From positions 1-64,000 of the forward strand of contig JAMKCH010071742.1 of NCBI GenBank assembly GCA_023653785.1: a stretch of 64,000 nucleotides of DNA. Direction: 5' to 3'. Of the stretch, positions 48,595 through 62,620 are shown piece after piece. The notes under the pieces were generated by a model. The model saw only the letters and a list, made by a program, of their open reading frames with translations, made no database searches and was not told the origin of the DNA. The translations under genes and the position numbers were made by a program. The stretch comes from Ophioderma brevispina (lineage: Eukaryota > Echinodermata > Ophiuroidea > Amphilepidida > Ophiodermatidae). Within the stretch, counting starts at the first letter, position 1. Every line of letters begins with the position of its first letter.

Positions 48595-48840
48595 CACATA
48601 AAATATCTCTATCAATTTACTACCATAAAGGTGGGTGATCCAATCGACAACCTTTCCTTACTACATCAAAAGTGAGATTTTCCTATCATAAGAAAGTTCA
48701 TAAATTTTTCATTACGCTAGTTAACTTTAAGGCCTGAAAATGTTTCCTTTTGATATTATGAACAAAGACGTCTCCAAATGTGGACAACCACATTCAATAC
48801 ACACGGTCCTGTGGGCATATACATATTTTGCTTCTACTAT
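48595..48840 (+). repeat. Dispersed repeat D, copy 1
   Basis: Matches 58328-58580 in order: CTATCAATTTACTACCATAA, CGACAACCTTTCCTTACTA, AAGTGAGATT and a TCTCCAAA(A)TGTGG block followed by CCACATT. It is non-coding. Confidence 0.8.
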
Positions 48841-49079
48841 CCAAAGACAATTCGTGCATAACCAATTTACCTTTTAACCATTTTAGGTCAGGGCACCTTG
48901 AAACCAAAAAAAAAAATCTTAACTTAATCTATCAGAAATATTAATGAACTAATGATAATTGGTCAAGTAATAGTATTGCTAAACTACCCCTATCCTTTAT
49001 TGTTAACCCCTACCCCTTATTTTTGAGCAATCTATGGGTCATAGAAGTATATATTTTTTTTGTTATAATAAACAGTAGC

Positions 49080-49190
49080 AAAAAAGTGATACCACAATTT
49101 GAATTACCTGGCGATGCCGTAGAGGGTCCATACTATCTGTGGTATCAAACCTTGCCTGTAGTGTGGGTTGAACCAACTCCATGGTTGAAC
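49080..49190 (+). repeat. Partial copy of foldback element F
   Basis: AAAAAGTGATACCACAATTTGA, GAGGGTCCATACTA and a TGTAGTGTGGGTTGAACCAACTCC-like end match the right arm at about 48210-48330. Confidence 0.7.
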
Positions 49191-49230
49191 TAATCCGTTT
49201 TAGAGCCCATACAGGAAATAGCTAATGGGC

Positions 49231-49995
<765 letters not shown>

Positions 49996-50620
49996 TGTGA
50001 TTTTTAATGCTCACAAGAGTCCGCTTAAGAAATCTGTTTTTCACTTACAGTGTAGTTTGAGTTACCGCAGTTGCATAGGTTTTACAGAATGGGAGTCTTC
50101 CTTTGAAGTTGTGAGTGGGCAAATAAACATGGGCCGACGTTGAGTTCACATCTTAAAAAAATCACAATACCAAATAATTGAAATCACATATCCGTCATAA
50201 AAATTATACAATGCTCACCAGTACACAATGTCTTCAGAGCACTATCCGTCCCACTGGGGAGGTTGGGGTTGGGTTGCGGTATCTCCTCACTTATATGCAC
50301 CCCTTACTCTTTTTTTTTTTCAATTCCTAGCTACTCAATAATGCCCTCACCCTTTACCCCAGGTCAGGACAACAAAATAAAGCCATGCTAAAAAACTCAA
50401 TTTCATTCTTGAGTATTTTTTTTTTATAGTTCACCATGCAGCCTGTGTACTGTGTGTTAATTTAATTTTCGGGATCTAGACATTTAAAATAAAAATCGCT
50501 GCATTTTATAACAAAAAGAGTTATGTGTTCATGTGAAAATGATGCTTTGGCAAAATACTGAGAGTGCCCTCCCACAAAATCTCTGAACAATCTCTTAAGA
50601 AATGCTTTCCCAACATTGCA
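49996..50620. repeat. Flank of zinc-finger array 2, duplicated at 22.5-23.25 kb
   Basis: Collinear with the flank of array 1 (same shared blocks), extending the duplication about 0.6-0.7 kb beyond the fingers. A minus-strand TTTTTTTAAG near 50150 is at the place of the possible splice acceptor of copy 1. Confidence 0.75.
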
Positions 50621-51740
50621 AGAGTTCCATATGTACCGCCCTTCAAAGTTCTACATGTAACCTTTTTTTTCATACTGGCCTTTAACAGGGTTTGGGTTTG
50701 TTGTTAGTGTAGGCCATAAATAAAAATAATTCAATTTCTAAGTTCTACACACTAACCTGGCTGCCGAAGGATCAAAAATCTTGGATGGACTACTTTATTG
50801 CATGGCATTGGAAGAAAAAAAAAAAGTGCTTTAAAATGGTCGGAAAATGCACTAGTTAAGTAAGAAAGTGATGATGAAATTTCATGATTGCATGGTGAGA
50901 CTGGTGTATGTTCTCAAATACGCCGGCATTGGAAGTGATTTGATGAATATTTGGAAATGAAAGTGAATCCGAGGTCATCAATTTTACTTCGATTTGCAAA
51001 TTACTAGCTTTGGCGACTATAGAGAATCTTGGGTTGCCGGCCTGACATCGGGCAAAGTTTGGTGAATTGTAACAACAATTTTCCTGGTATCAATGTTCAA
51101 CAATTGGTTAGTGGTGATTTCAGCTTGTACTTTGGGGTGATGTTGGTGCATTTCCTCTGTGAGAGTTTTAAAATGTGAAAGAAACATGCTCAAAGTTGCC
51201 ATTTTTTCCCATAGACTACTGTGTATAAGTGAGTTCGTGGTGTGTTTTAACCTGTAGGAATTTGAAAGGAGGGTTATATGGACTCTTTCCCAAAGACAGT
51301 CCGAGAAAAGAAAACTCACACTAAGGTTTGTCCTTTGTGCGAGTAAAAATGTGTCTATTGAGGTTGCAAAATATAACACCTTACCAACAGCTGACCAAAA
51401 GCTTGCACTGGTAATTCTTCCCAAGAAACGAAATAAGATACTAACTGTTGCTTCAAGTGCTGAGACCAATCAATTCAACAAACTGGCGGCAAAAAAACAT
51501 CAAACTGAAACAACGAAAGGCACCAAAGGTAACTTGGATGCTGGCAAAGTTGCTTTGGATGAAGTCTACATTGAAGTTTTTAAAGTCTCATGTCAAAGTT
51601 AAAGTCTACACCATGGTAACAAACATGCTGCAGCTTGTGCTGTCTGCCAGGAAATAACTAACAAGCAAGCAACCCACGAGGCAATGCCAGCAGATATGTT
51701 TTCAGTACTACAGCCTGCTAATTCTCATATGGTTACTGAC
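50621..51740. other. No intact gene; one zinc-finger scrap
   Basis: At 51300-51365 the minus strand reads LNRHIFTRTKDKP then a stop then CEF, one degraded finger junction. The frames at 51017-51469 minus and 51351-51657 plus overlap and have no recognised domain; the plus one could be upstream LINE sequence. Confidence 0.5.
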
Positions 51741-52765
51741 AGTCTGCAAATCAGGACTGGGCTTTTCACAAGGAAAGAACTTCAGACTTGTCTGAAGCCT
51801 AGCTGAGATTTATCGACCGCAGTATATTACCACAGTTACATGGAAATCTCTTCTATTTATCAGCTGTTGAAATGTTGAAATAAGATCTGCAAAGGAAACA
51901 AGTCAGCTGTCTTATTTAGGCCATCTATCATACTTCTGCCAATGAAAGGTTATCTCCAGTCAGCTAGCACAGAACTAAAACCTAGAACTCAATAGAATCC
52001 TCAACTAAAAGCAAAACAGCCTCCATATAGAACTATACTGCCTCAGATCCTAGCCTAAGAAGGATTGTTAAAAAATGTACTTACTTGAGGAAAGTAACCA
52101 AAGTTTACCTGGATTTTTCAAAGGCTGTTGACAGTGGTAGTAGGAAGCTAATGCTGTGGCATATTCTTAACTACGATATTCCAAGAGAACGCCAAGGCCA
52201 ATATTATTATGTATCATCATTGTACAGAACATTGATCCTGAGTTCTTGACAACCACCAGTATCCTATGTGGTTGTTGTAGACTATACTTACGCAGCTACC
52301 AGGGTCAGTGTCAATTCGATAGCAATCACCAGTCAATCTTTTTTCCAAGATTGGAACTGAACTCAGGGAGATTGACGATTTCAAAATTCCTTGGATCATT
52401 TCTTTCAGATAATAATACTGACTTCCTGTCACATAGAGGACAAGCATGGAATACCTATAATAGCTCCACCTCATCTGGCAAAATGACGTCTCCAAGTCTT
52501 TACAGCTTGGCTTATCTCATCTATCATTGCCCAACACCATTCTTGCTGTGCTGCCCACTGCTTCCGTACCAAGCACGAAATCATATTTGATGTTATTTGC
52601 TAGTGAGTGCATGTGCAATGTCCAATGTAGAAGACCCTTTAATTAAATCGATGTGATTACCAGATAATTATTTAGAGGATCTGCCAAATCCGATAATCAA
52701 TAAAAATTCCTGACGTGGGGTTGTGAACCTTCTCTTGGTTGCAACCGCCGCAAGATGATGATGTT
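51740..52765 (+). mobile_element. Degenerate LINE reverse transcriptase fragment, RTE-like
   Basis: In changing frames the plus strand shows LFTRKELQT (about 51765), an ILA-rich segment (about 52035), KVTKVYLDFSKAVDSGSRKL (palm, about 52095-52150), TELREIDDFK with LGSFLSDNNTDF in a second frame (about 52350-52430), and a C-terminal GVVNLLLVATAAR (about 52718-52755). Stops and shifts are many, and the active-site segment is lost. The family is different from LINE-A and from the CR1/L2-like element. Confidence 0.72.
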
Positions 52766-52983
52766 ATCTTGAGCCGCATACTTCGCATTCAATAGGGGTT
52801 TGGTATCCTCTTCCTGATCTGAATGAAGAATCTCAATACGTACCATTTGTAACCAATCCGCCTGATTGGAATCTGATTAAGTTGTTATTTGTTGATTTGT
52901 TATGAAATTTTTCGCCTGCTTTGATGGACATCTAGGTACCTCAAACACAACATCGACTCTGCAGAATCTAGTTTACCTTATGA

Positions 52984-53275
52984 CAGCATTTCCCAACCTG
53001 GGGTTCCGACCCCAAAAGGGGTCCGGGGAAAATGAGAAAGGGGGCGGGTCTCAATCTCAATTTTCATTAAAAAGTAGAAAAGATCTTATAAAAGCAAAGG
53101 TGCTCCTGGTCAATTTGCCAATGTTGTTTAAAGGTATGTGAGGAACATTGATTTGAAGATTTGCACGCAATACCGAGTACATGTAACTAGTGGTTGTGTG
53201 TGTGTGGGGGGGGGGGGGTGTCTGTGATAAACAATTAAAAAGAGGGTCGCGGGGAATAAAGGTTGGGAAACCCTG
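52984..53275. mobile_element. hAT-type MITE, 292 bp
   Basis: The ends CAGCATTTCCCAACC and GGTTGGGAAACCCTG are inverted repeats of a common hAT form. The flanking octamers CCTTATGA (52976-52983) and CCTTAATG (53276-53283) could be a mutated 8-bp target duplication. It contains a TG repeat running into 13 G (53206-53218) and has no coding frame. Confidence 0.82.
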
Positions 53276-53284
53276 CCTTAATGG

Positions 53285-53800
53285 TGAGGTTACCAGTTCA
53301 TTTTATTTTTTTATTTTTTTATTAGATCTTCTTTTGCCTGGGGAAACCCCATCAGTGTAATCACTGTTTTTCAGGGGTGCCCAGGGGTCAAACATAATAC
53401 ATCAAAAATGGAATACAATACAATAACCAATAATAAGAATTTACTAAAAGTAATCTAAATACCATAATAAACATACTTTACATAAAAAGTTTAAAAGAAC
53501 AGTCCACTGCTAAGAATATAAAACATTGTATCACAAGTAAAATGTTGAGGTGTCCATAAGCATACAGATACCTTAATAATACATAAACAAAACCACATTT
53601 CACAAACAACACCTCAACACATTCACACACACCCACACATCGCATACACACACACACACTACAAGTATGAACATACAAAAATACACATCACCATTACATA
53701 CATACAACGCATCATACAAACACACATACATCACTCGCACACACATACAACACACCCCACAAATATACACACCCACACACACAGCCTACATAACACACCC
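53285..53800 (-). mobile_element. Probable LINE 3' end with CA-rich region
   Basis: A T-rich ATTTTTT repeat (about 53300-53325), read in sense as an A-rich tail, is followed by a GC hairpin (GGGGAAACCCC, about 53340) and a CA-rich tract (53600-53800). The same order is seen at the 3' end of LINE-A copy 1 (10.08-10.43 kb). No RT sequence is attached, so the assignment rests on layout alone. Confidence 0.5.
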
Positions 53801-53804
53801 AAGT

Positions 53805-55180
53805 TTTACACTTGTCAGCAAGTCATCAAGTGTGCAATACACCATTGTCTTGTCATCTGAATCATGGGCCAATTGGTCATCAACCAATAAACAACACTTG
53901 CCATTGGTTGGTAGTGGTAGATTAATTGGTTGACCTCTTCAAGACAATTGTCCTGAATTTTCCCAGAGACTGCTTGTGTCATTTTCTGTCAGACCGCCTT
54001 GGGTCATGGTTGCAGTTGCAAATGGCATCAAATAAGTACTTACTAGCGTTTGCCCGCGCTTTGCGCGGTGCAACCCTAGCTCTTTGAATGGGAGCGTCAC
54101 TAAACGGGGTTGATCACTCTTCACATGACTCAAATCTTTAAAGAGACATTACTGTATTGTCTCCAAGCCTCGTTTATTTTCTTTTCTCATGTCAAGAGCT
54201 GGGTCACATAGCGATGAAACAGGAACATTAATACTAGCCAAATTACATGTGCACCATGACTCGTCACGCAACTCCCAACGACCCCCATTGGGTAGCTGTG
54301 GTTCGGAGGGGTTCTAAGTGTGTTTGCTCAGTGACGTAGCTCATACTGGGGAATGAGGGAAGCCCTCTTGGGAAGAAAGGGGAACATCGGGAAGTTTTGA
54401 GGTAAATCATGAAAAAGCCATTTTATTTTTTGACGGCTGGTCCCCTCCGACGGGATGAATTTCCCTCCTCTGACGGCTTATCTTCCCATGAACGTGCTTT
54501 TTGCCCATCGCCCGTATGGGTGTCGTGCCAGTCTCGTAAGGGCGCTTTTGGAAAAAACAAAAAAAGGAAACCCCGAGCTCCCATAGAATTCTACGGGATT
54601 TCTCGCTATGACTCCCTTAAACATGTTTCAAGGGGTTACGCGGGGGGGGGGGGGTTAGTTTGATGAAACTCGTATGTTAGGCTGTTAATACCCCGTATCA
54701 TTGTCCCACTCAACTCTATTTTGAAACCATCGCCATCCAAAGACTCCCAATTTTGTGACAATTTTAATTTTAATAAAATATTGGTTTTTGATTTTTTTCG
54801 TTTTTCTAAAAAAAAATCACCCTTATTTGGGCAATTTGGGTCTGTCTATCATCACCCAGAACTCGTTTTTTTGTTGCACCTTCCTATCACACCTGAATGC
54901 CCCTAGCTTCTTGAAAGCACCACCAGCCTTAAGGCTAAACCCATATTTTCATACCGCGGTGTTTCCGATCGATCGGAGGTAAAATTCAATTTGTATTGCG
55001 CTTTGTGCAAATTCAAGTAACAGAATAATAATTTGTTTGAATTTCCCAGACTGATATTCAACGTAAAACAAAATAAGTGGTACATAGGGCCTATTTGTGC
55101 AAATTCTTGCTCCTTCCGGCCACAGAGAGACAGTGGTGGCATTCCTGTATATTCATTGATGGCTACTTTGCTCGACCGAG
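53805..55180. other. No gene recognised
   Basis: Short frames only. It includes a GCCCGCGCTTTGCGCGGTGC palindrome-rich spot (about 54049-54070) and 13 G at 54642-54654. CAGTGACGTAGC near 54331 looks like a hAT-type end, but no partner was found. Confidence 0.45.
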
Positions 55181-55184
55181 TGCC

Positions 55185-55835
55185 CCCCCCCCATTCCCTG
55201 CATGTTCCGTATCTGTTCCTCTAGGCATAGGCGGCGCCATGCAGACTGCTTTTGGGGGGGTGGTTTTCGGGGTAGGGGGTGGGGAAGAAGTTACATATTT
55301 GGGAACCCCCAATTTGAGATTGTTAACCAATTTTAGTCACCAATTTTGCTGTTTTTGCCAAATTTTGGTGTGATTTTTTGGCCTCCCAAACACTGATTTT
55401 TTGCTAAAGAATCTATTTTTTTTTTCTTCGGGGAGAGGGGGAACTGTTCTGGCTGTGGATACTGGGAAAGAGAAAAAAAAAAAAAAATGCCGGAAATGCA
55501 CACCACACCCCCGCCCCATACTCACCTGGCAAAACACGCGAACCTGGGGGCCATTTCTGCATGTTCTGTAATCTGTTCCCCTGGCACGTGGCGCGAATAC
55601 TTTCGGGGGGTGGATTTTGGGGGAGGGCGAGGGAAAGAAGTTAAATTGGATGTTTGAGGAAACCAATTTTGCGATTTTTTAAACAATTTTGGTCTCCAAA
55701 TTGCTGGTTTTTGCCAAAGGGTTGGTGCTTTTTTGGCCCAATCAACGATTTTTGCCAAGATCCATTATGTTTTTTTTTCAGGAAGGGAGGGGAGAACTGT
55801 TTCTGGCCGTGAGGTCCATGCTCACCCTGGCACGC
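55185..55835 (+). repeat. Tandem duplication, 358-bp period
   Basis: CTGCATGTTC is at 55199 and 55557, each followed by TATCTGTTCC or TAATCTGTTCC, a TTTGGGGGGGTGG-like block, GAAGAAGTTA/GAAAGAAGTTA, GCTG(G)TTTTTGCCAAA and TTTTTTTGGCC, ending in a GGGGAGAACTGTT-like block. It is diverged and G-rich. A related sequence in the other orientation may lie at about 56860-57050. Confidence 0.8.
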
Positions 55836-55839
55836 CACG

Positions 55840-58327
55840 TCTGTGAGCAACATCCCCTATCTATACAATGGAAACCAATTGTAAGGATTTTTTTTTTTTG
55901 GGGGGTTTTTTTTTTGAAAATTAATAAATAATGTATTTGGTTTTCGGGTTTTGGGCTGACACACTGAAACATAATTGTCATGCAAATAATTTTTTTGATC
56001 TTAAATTGGTCATTTTTAGATCATGACAAATTCAGTCCCCAACTAAATGTCAAAAATGGCATTCATAATTTGTCCATTTTGAAGGACATGACTAATTCAT
56101 AAACTATAATTCAATAATTTGTCCATCCACTAAAACTTTAATATTTTGTAATGCCCTATAAATGGCAAATTAACGACATTTAGTTATTCATAAATTTGTC
56201 ATGCAATTTAAAAGTAAATTTTATACACCATGAAATACTGTTAGATCGAAATCATTTGAAAGGTAGATAATGTTAATTGAACAATAGGAATAGCCTTTTA
56301 AGCTTTATTTTTTAATGATCAAAAATTCAATTGCCTGACAATTTTTTAAATTTGTCAAATAAGACCCACCCCTTTCGTGACAAATTAATGTTTTCAGTGC
56401 ATGGACAAAAATCATTCAGACATAACGCACGGTTGAAACACCTTTTGACGTGTTTTGAATGACATAAACGTATGTCATGTCTAATGAATGAACCTAGATT
56501 TAAATTGCCCGCGCTTTTTAACTACGTTACTTGTATAATAAGTCAGGCATTACTGTAATCGTTTTTAATTTTCTTATTTAAATACGACAAAAATATTCAC
56601 TTTTTTACCCAATTTGGTCCCTTTCGTGGCCGGCCCTATTGGTATGTACGTGTGCCGTGTGTACGTGTACGTTCTGAAATGCTATATAACAACGGCAAAT
56701 ATCCGGGCAAATATATATTTTATTGTGTTGGTACGAACACCAAGTTTAAGGTAGAAGCCAATTATCAAACACCTCTGCCAAATCCTGTTTGGTAGCTTCA
56801 CACACTATCTACCACCACGGTGGACATTGAAACTGACATAAAATAGAAAATGCATGGGGAGGGGTCTCCCACTCACCGCAAAGCACCGATTGGGGAGGCA
56901 GTGGCGGCATGCAGATGGTCAGAAGGAAAAAACGACGGGAAGAAAACAACTAACAGGATTTTTTGGCCAAAAACACGATTTGGGGCCAAAAATCACAATT
57001 GGATAAATGTCAGCGATTTCGGACCAAAAAATCTCAACTCAAAAAACCCCACCCATTGCATACAAAATTGACGAAAAATTGATATAGGCCTACCATAAGG
57101 CTGAAATGGGACGATGTCTGTTGCACGACTCGTACGGTCATTTGGTGTTAAGACCCCCCCGCCACTGGGTCCATTCTACAATTCAACTAAATCGTTTAAT
57201 ACTTAATCGGGCCATTCCCTTTTATTCCATGCCACCTGCGTGTTGTAACCAGCCTGCTTTCTTGAGCTACTAGTAATCTAAGTATATTACTTAGGCCTAA
57301 ATGTTATGTCATTGTCATTCGACCTGCCACAACCTTTCCTGTTGCATTCAGTACAAACAATGTAAACCAGGACGGCCGAGTGTCCAGCACTGACCTCTTA
57401 TGTCCAGAGTCAGTTTCTCTTATAGTGTCTGGTGTCTGGAAGGTCACCAATTTTTTCTTTCAAAAATTGTTATGATTTCATGATGCAATTAAGATACAAA
57501 AATTAGTTTATAACGTATGTGTTCACGGATATCGAGGCCTTAATCCTCTTATTTTTTTTGTTTTCCAAAATAAATAATTTTAGAAATTAAATTCAAAATG
57601 TCCAACGCTACCCACGCAATATCCGATAATTAAGCGGAACAAAAAGGGCACAAATTTTTTTTTGCGTCAAAATAACACGTTTGATGAGCATAAGAAAGTC
57701 TTTTAATGAATTAAATACGTAGTATAAAACAATCTTGAATGTTTTGCAGTAGGCAATTTATTTTCTCCTTTTAATCAAAATAATATAATTTACATAGAAA
57801 TATACAAAGGAAACTCGAATTACATGGGTAATTAGCCACTAACATGGATGAACAACTCGATTACCCTAGAAAACGGTCCCCTCAATTTCACGTATTACTC
57901 TTGTCAAACCACCGGAATTCAATACTCATCTACTAACTGTTTTACACTATTCCTCGCTATATTTAACAACACTTTTATTGCAATCTCAATGAAAATCTAT
58001 CATCTCTCAGCAGTGATTCATAAACCCCGAGCATCGAGAGACATATGGTAATGGTATAACCTTAATAGGGGTACACATTCATCGAACAAGGCGACCATCC
58101 TGGTCAACTGAGCAGCTCCAGGGAAACACAACATGGCTAAGTTTTGATCTTATATAGTATAGGATCTACAAACAGAATTATGCTGCATGAACTTCAAGCG
58201 AATCTAGTTTGTGTAATTATTACCTCCAAAGCATACTTCCAGTCTTTGTCTGAAAGGAAAAATTCCACAGTGTTATATATTGCTTGCCAATAGTAATTTT
58301 ACTCTTTAGGAGGCGTTATTGTAATAC
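55840..58327. other. No gene recognised; AT-rich
   Basis: Contains recurring AATTTGTC/GACAAATT words in 55980-56400, a possible inverted relative of the 55.2 kb duplication (56860-57050), and short frames without domains (including 57848-58051 plus). Confidence 0.5.
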
Positions 58328-58580
58328 ACATATAAATTCTCTATCAATTTACTACCATAAAGGTGGTGACCCATCGACAACCTTTCCTTACTATACATCA
58401 AAGTGAGATTGTCCTATCTAAGAAAACTCAATATTTTTTTTCATTAAACGCTAGTGAATTTTAAGGCCGAAAAGGGTTTCCTTTTGTAGATGAACAAAAC
58501 AATCTCCAAAATGTGGGTGTCGACCACATTTTATACACACAATCACCGGCCCTATGGGCCCACTTTAGTACAGTTTTTTT
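58328..58580 (+). repeat. Dispersed repeat D, copy 2
   Basis: Collinear with 48595-48840, in the same orientation, about 10 kb away. Confidence 0.8.
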
Positions 58581-59440
58581 TGGTTCTACTATTAAAAACA
58601 AACGGCATTACTGATTTAAAAATAGCATTCCAACTTGGTTTCTGATGAAGTGGTTTGAAGATAAGTTGGTCGGATGTACTCAAATTAATACGCGCCCTTT
58701 CCGTTTCACATCACTATATTGTGTTTCTTTGAGGCACCTGGTCTCATTAAATTACGAAAGCAATTAAACCTATGAATATTCATCACACCGTTAATTTTTT
58801 CCTAAATTAAATTGTCTTGGACACGTCCATAGAAAAATAACGGTCTGATGATATTCTAGGTAAACAAAACAATATTAATTAAATTAATTAAAATACATAA
58901 AAAATATAAGCAGATTAATAAAACAAAAATTATAATGCAATGGAATTGGATTGTTAGTTTCCGATTGACCTGTTCGAAAAAAGGAGGTCCTATTTTCCTT
59001 ATTATTCATTATTTGTTCAAGATTTCATATAAATGTTTTACGTCATTGGGGTAAGATGGTGTCTAAACCTAACTTCATATATCTAACATCAGACTTGGAT
59101 AAATTTTTTAAGTAATATTTCATTAACAAATCAATTTTTCAAGATGAATATTGTAAGCGTCGTCGTCAGAGTATGATCATCAGGAGCATTGGTAGGGAAA
59201 TCTAAGATTTTCATTATTAACGGCACTAAGTAAACCCCCTCACCACAAAAATATATGTTAAAATGATCAGAACTACATGCCTGATATTATGAGAGCTGAA
59301 AGTTATGATCTATATTTAAGATTTTCCGAAAATATGACTTTTACACCCAAATGAAAGTTTGACAAAAATGAAATTCAGGGTGGGCGGGTACTGGCCAACT
59401 AAATATCCATCCCATTGGCCCTAATAACCAAAGTTAAAAT
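58581..59440. other. No gene recognised
   Basis: AT-rich sequence without recognised features. Confidence 0.5.
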
Positions 59441-60005
59441 AACCAAAATTAAATGTAAAACAAAATAACAAAATGCATCTAAAATAACACAAAATACACG
59501 TTGATAATATCAACACGGAATTTGTTCAGGAAAGATGTTGCGTGGTTATTATAAAAAAAAACGAATTAAAATAAAAACAGCGATAATAATACAATGAAAC
59601 GACATAAATACGAAAAACGTTAGTAAGTAATTAAAAATTTTTAAAAAGAAATAATCAAATATCGAATACGAACAAATTAATGGAACAATAAAATAAGCAT
59701 TTAAAAATGAGCAAACTATCAAACAAAAGGAATACAAATTAATTGAATCGCAATAAAACCCTAATTGTAAAATAAAAAAAAGACAAATACATTGTTTTAA
59801 AAAAAAAAAAAAAAAGGAAAATACGAAGAAAATGTTTTTTAAAAAACAATTATAAATAAAAATAGAATTTACCATATGACCCAAAATAAAATAAGATTTA
59901 ACAAAATAATAAAAAATGAAAATGATCAAAAAACAAATATACACTCAATTTTTAAAATAATTAAATATATTGTTTTGTTTTTTTCAAGTTAATTTTTCAA
60001 TTTTT
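59441..60005. repeat. A-rich low-complexity DNA
   Basis: Long AAAATAA-like sequence with little G or C on the plus strand. The minus-strand frame rich in Phe, Ile and Tyr (59549-59944) is a product of this composition. Confidence 0.85.
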
Positions 60006-60604
60006 CAATTGGTGAAAATGGAACCTGAATTGAATGGGTTGTGGTTGGTGGAAGGGTGATTGGCAAACACCCTTGTATATGTGGAACCTGGTGTTGTTGG
60101 AAAGAGAACCCGGGTGTATTTGGGAAATGGAAATTGGGAGGTTGCGAAGGAAATCTGGTAGAGGTTCATGTGCTATGCAAAATGAGGTATTGCCATTTAT
60201 ATTGCGTCAAGCGCTTCTGCCAATATCATATAGCGCATGACGGAATCATTGTAATACCAAAAAAGGGACCATGGGTAGTTGGGATGGATAGTAGGGAATT
60301 GTCCATATAAATATTTTGACAAAAAAAAAAGGATTAAGGTGTGGAGGTAAACGTGAAATGTGCCCTGGTTTGGGTATTGAGGGACACCTGGGTAGTTGGA
60401 AAGGGCCAATCTCTGTAGATGAGAAGGGGGATCGGTGTTAGTTGGGAAAGGGCGCTCTGTGACAGTGTGAAGGGATCCCAGACCGTTGTGGAAAGGGTCT
60501 TGGATAGTTCGAAATGAAGAAAAAAGACCTTGGGACTTTGGCGCAGTAAAAAGGGCCCTGTAAAGTTGCAAGGGGCCCTGTGGTCGGTAGTCAGGGAGGG
60601 GGAC
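60006..60604 (+). repeat. G-rich degenerate minisatellite
   Basis: Recurring GGTTGTGG, GGAAAGGG, GGACCCTGGGTAGTTGG-like and GGGCCCTG words, with a loose period of about 50-60 bp. Frames here are open in both directions with repetitive composition. It is non-coding. Confidence 0.7.
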
Positions 60605-62160
60605 AGGGTCCCCTTAGGGGTTACAAAGTTTAATAATGCTACAGGTTACGTCTGCTAACGGTTCCCCAACAACAAATTAATTGTTATACTATATTCTTGA
60701 ATTCAATATTATAAGTATATTATAATTGCTTCAAAAAAACACTTTTGTTACTAGCAAGTTGCAATAAACACTCACGATTCAATCCCTGATAGTGGGTCTA
60801 CGTTCTTTCTTAAATAAGTATTTCCCAACCACATGAACAACCCAAACAAGACTCACTCCGTGGGGCGCCCCTTTCCTTTAAAAAGGAAAGGTTTTATTAT
60901 TTTTTACATCCTAAAATTGATAAGCATAATGTCTTTAACTAAAATAGTGTTGAGAAGTCAAAACCGGCTGTGAGTCCATGATCACACATAGGTTAGAATC
61001 AGGATATAACGTAAATGACCAATCACAATGTCAAACAATTTTCACAAACCGACGCAGCCTCACACATCATCGAGGATTGGGTAGGTACGCCATCCGGAAT
61101 ATTATGCCAGCTGACTACGTTCCGGATATTTCACAGTGTGTGAGTGTGTGTGTGTGGTGTGGGTGGGGGTGATCGTAAATACATTATTAATATATTGCGC
61201 CAATTTTAACACCGCCATTTCACGTCGCATGTCACCTTAATTGTAAAAAATAGAGTAAACAATTTTGCAAGAACCCTGAAAAAAAAATGCTTAAAATACA
61301 ACTAGATGATTTCTTATTTCTACTAGTGTTTTTCCGTTGGTGCTAAATAATTGTGAGTTAAAATGACCAAATGACTCGGCCACAATAAACGATACATGAT
61401 CCGCTAATGACAGGTAAGATTACGTACACTATCTCCTGTTCAACATCTTTACTGTCAATTTCTGTCAGAACTTTGGTCATCACGATCATGTAATACACAT
61501 AGCTACTATACTTTGTTTGTGGCATCACTGACTTGTGGTGTTTGGTATTTATTCAAGGACTTTATGTCACATATTGACACAAAGAAAATGAATTTGCGTT
61601 AACACAGTTAATCGTGAAGTGTTTGGGCCTATGTTTGCTGTAGTAATAGTGTATAACATATACACAGCTACCCACAATGTTCGGACTTACACTGGTACCT
61701 TGCCGATAATAGCGCTGCAGACTAGTTAGAACCCGATGGTTATATACGTGCCAAAGAGTTAGGGGGACACCATATATATTACGAGGTCAAAACTTACAGA
61801 GAGAAGCTTTAGCCTATAGTTGTTATCACGCCCTTATCACAGTCAAGTGCTTAATACGCCGTAGTCGAAGGTGAAAAGAAACATATAAGGATTTGTACAG
61901 TGGTTTCGATGCAAAAAACACAACAATGTAGATGTTCATGATTTGAAAAACACACGTCTTTACCTCTTTGGAAAATCTGAAGAACAATAACTAAATGCAA
62001 CATTCCGACTTTATTTCTTTACTATATCTATAATACAAATCTTTTTGTCTAAAACTAATCACACGTTCCTAAATCTACTATAGAAAGGGCACCCATGTTT
62101 ATTCGTTTGTCCATGACAATCCTCTGGGGTGTTTAACTTACGGTTAAAACCCATAGAAAA

Positions 62161-62179
62161 GCACGGTCTCCGACCGTGC
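62161..62179. repeat. Perfect GC-rich hairpin
   Basis: GCACGGTC, loop TCC, GACCGTGC: an 8-bp perfect stem in AT-rich surroundings. No U-run follows it. Confidence 0.8.
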
Positions 62180-62239
62180 GGAAAAAGGACAATTGAACAA
62201 AGGAAAATTTTTAGAACACATCGGCTCAGGTGGTACAAT

Positions 62240-62620
62240 GAAAGAAGTAAAACAATAGTGAAAGAAACTCAATATAAAAGCTAATTGTGAGCACAGATTG
62301 CCATCTACTTGTTTGCTTTTCTGTCGATTACGATTCAGACCAACGTAGTGATTGGAAGTTATGCAAATTTCTTTCTTCACTATTTTAAAGGGGGACAATC
62401 GAAACATTGTGTCCTTTCACTTGCATTGACATTAAACAACGATGAAAGAAAAAGGTGACTCAATACAAAAGCTTATGGTTATTGTCGGATTTAATCGTGA
62501 GATAACACGGATATTGAGGGGGGTTAACGAATCAGCCAAGCTAGTGATTCAAAGTCATGCAAATCTTCACAAACGGACATTCACACATGTGCTTTTATTT
62601 TAACTGAATGGTAACAATTG
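62240..62620 (+). repeat. Direct duplication, about 196 bp, with two octamer motifs
   Basis: ACTCAATATAAAAGCT and ACTCAATACAAAAGCTT, GATTCAGACCAACGTAGTGATT and GAATCAGCCAAGCTAGTGATT, and ATGCAAAT at 62361 and 62557 align in order. Confidence 0.65.

Noticed and set aside
54331..57180. A large hAT element starting at CAGTGACGTAGC
   Set aside because: No matching inverted end or 8-bp duplication could be found.
59549..59944. 131-codon minus frame that looks like a multi-span membrane protein
   Set aside because: It comes from A-rich low-complexity DNA; the Phe/Ile/Tyr content is compositional.
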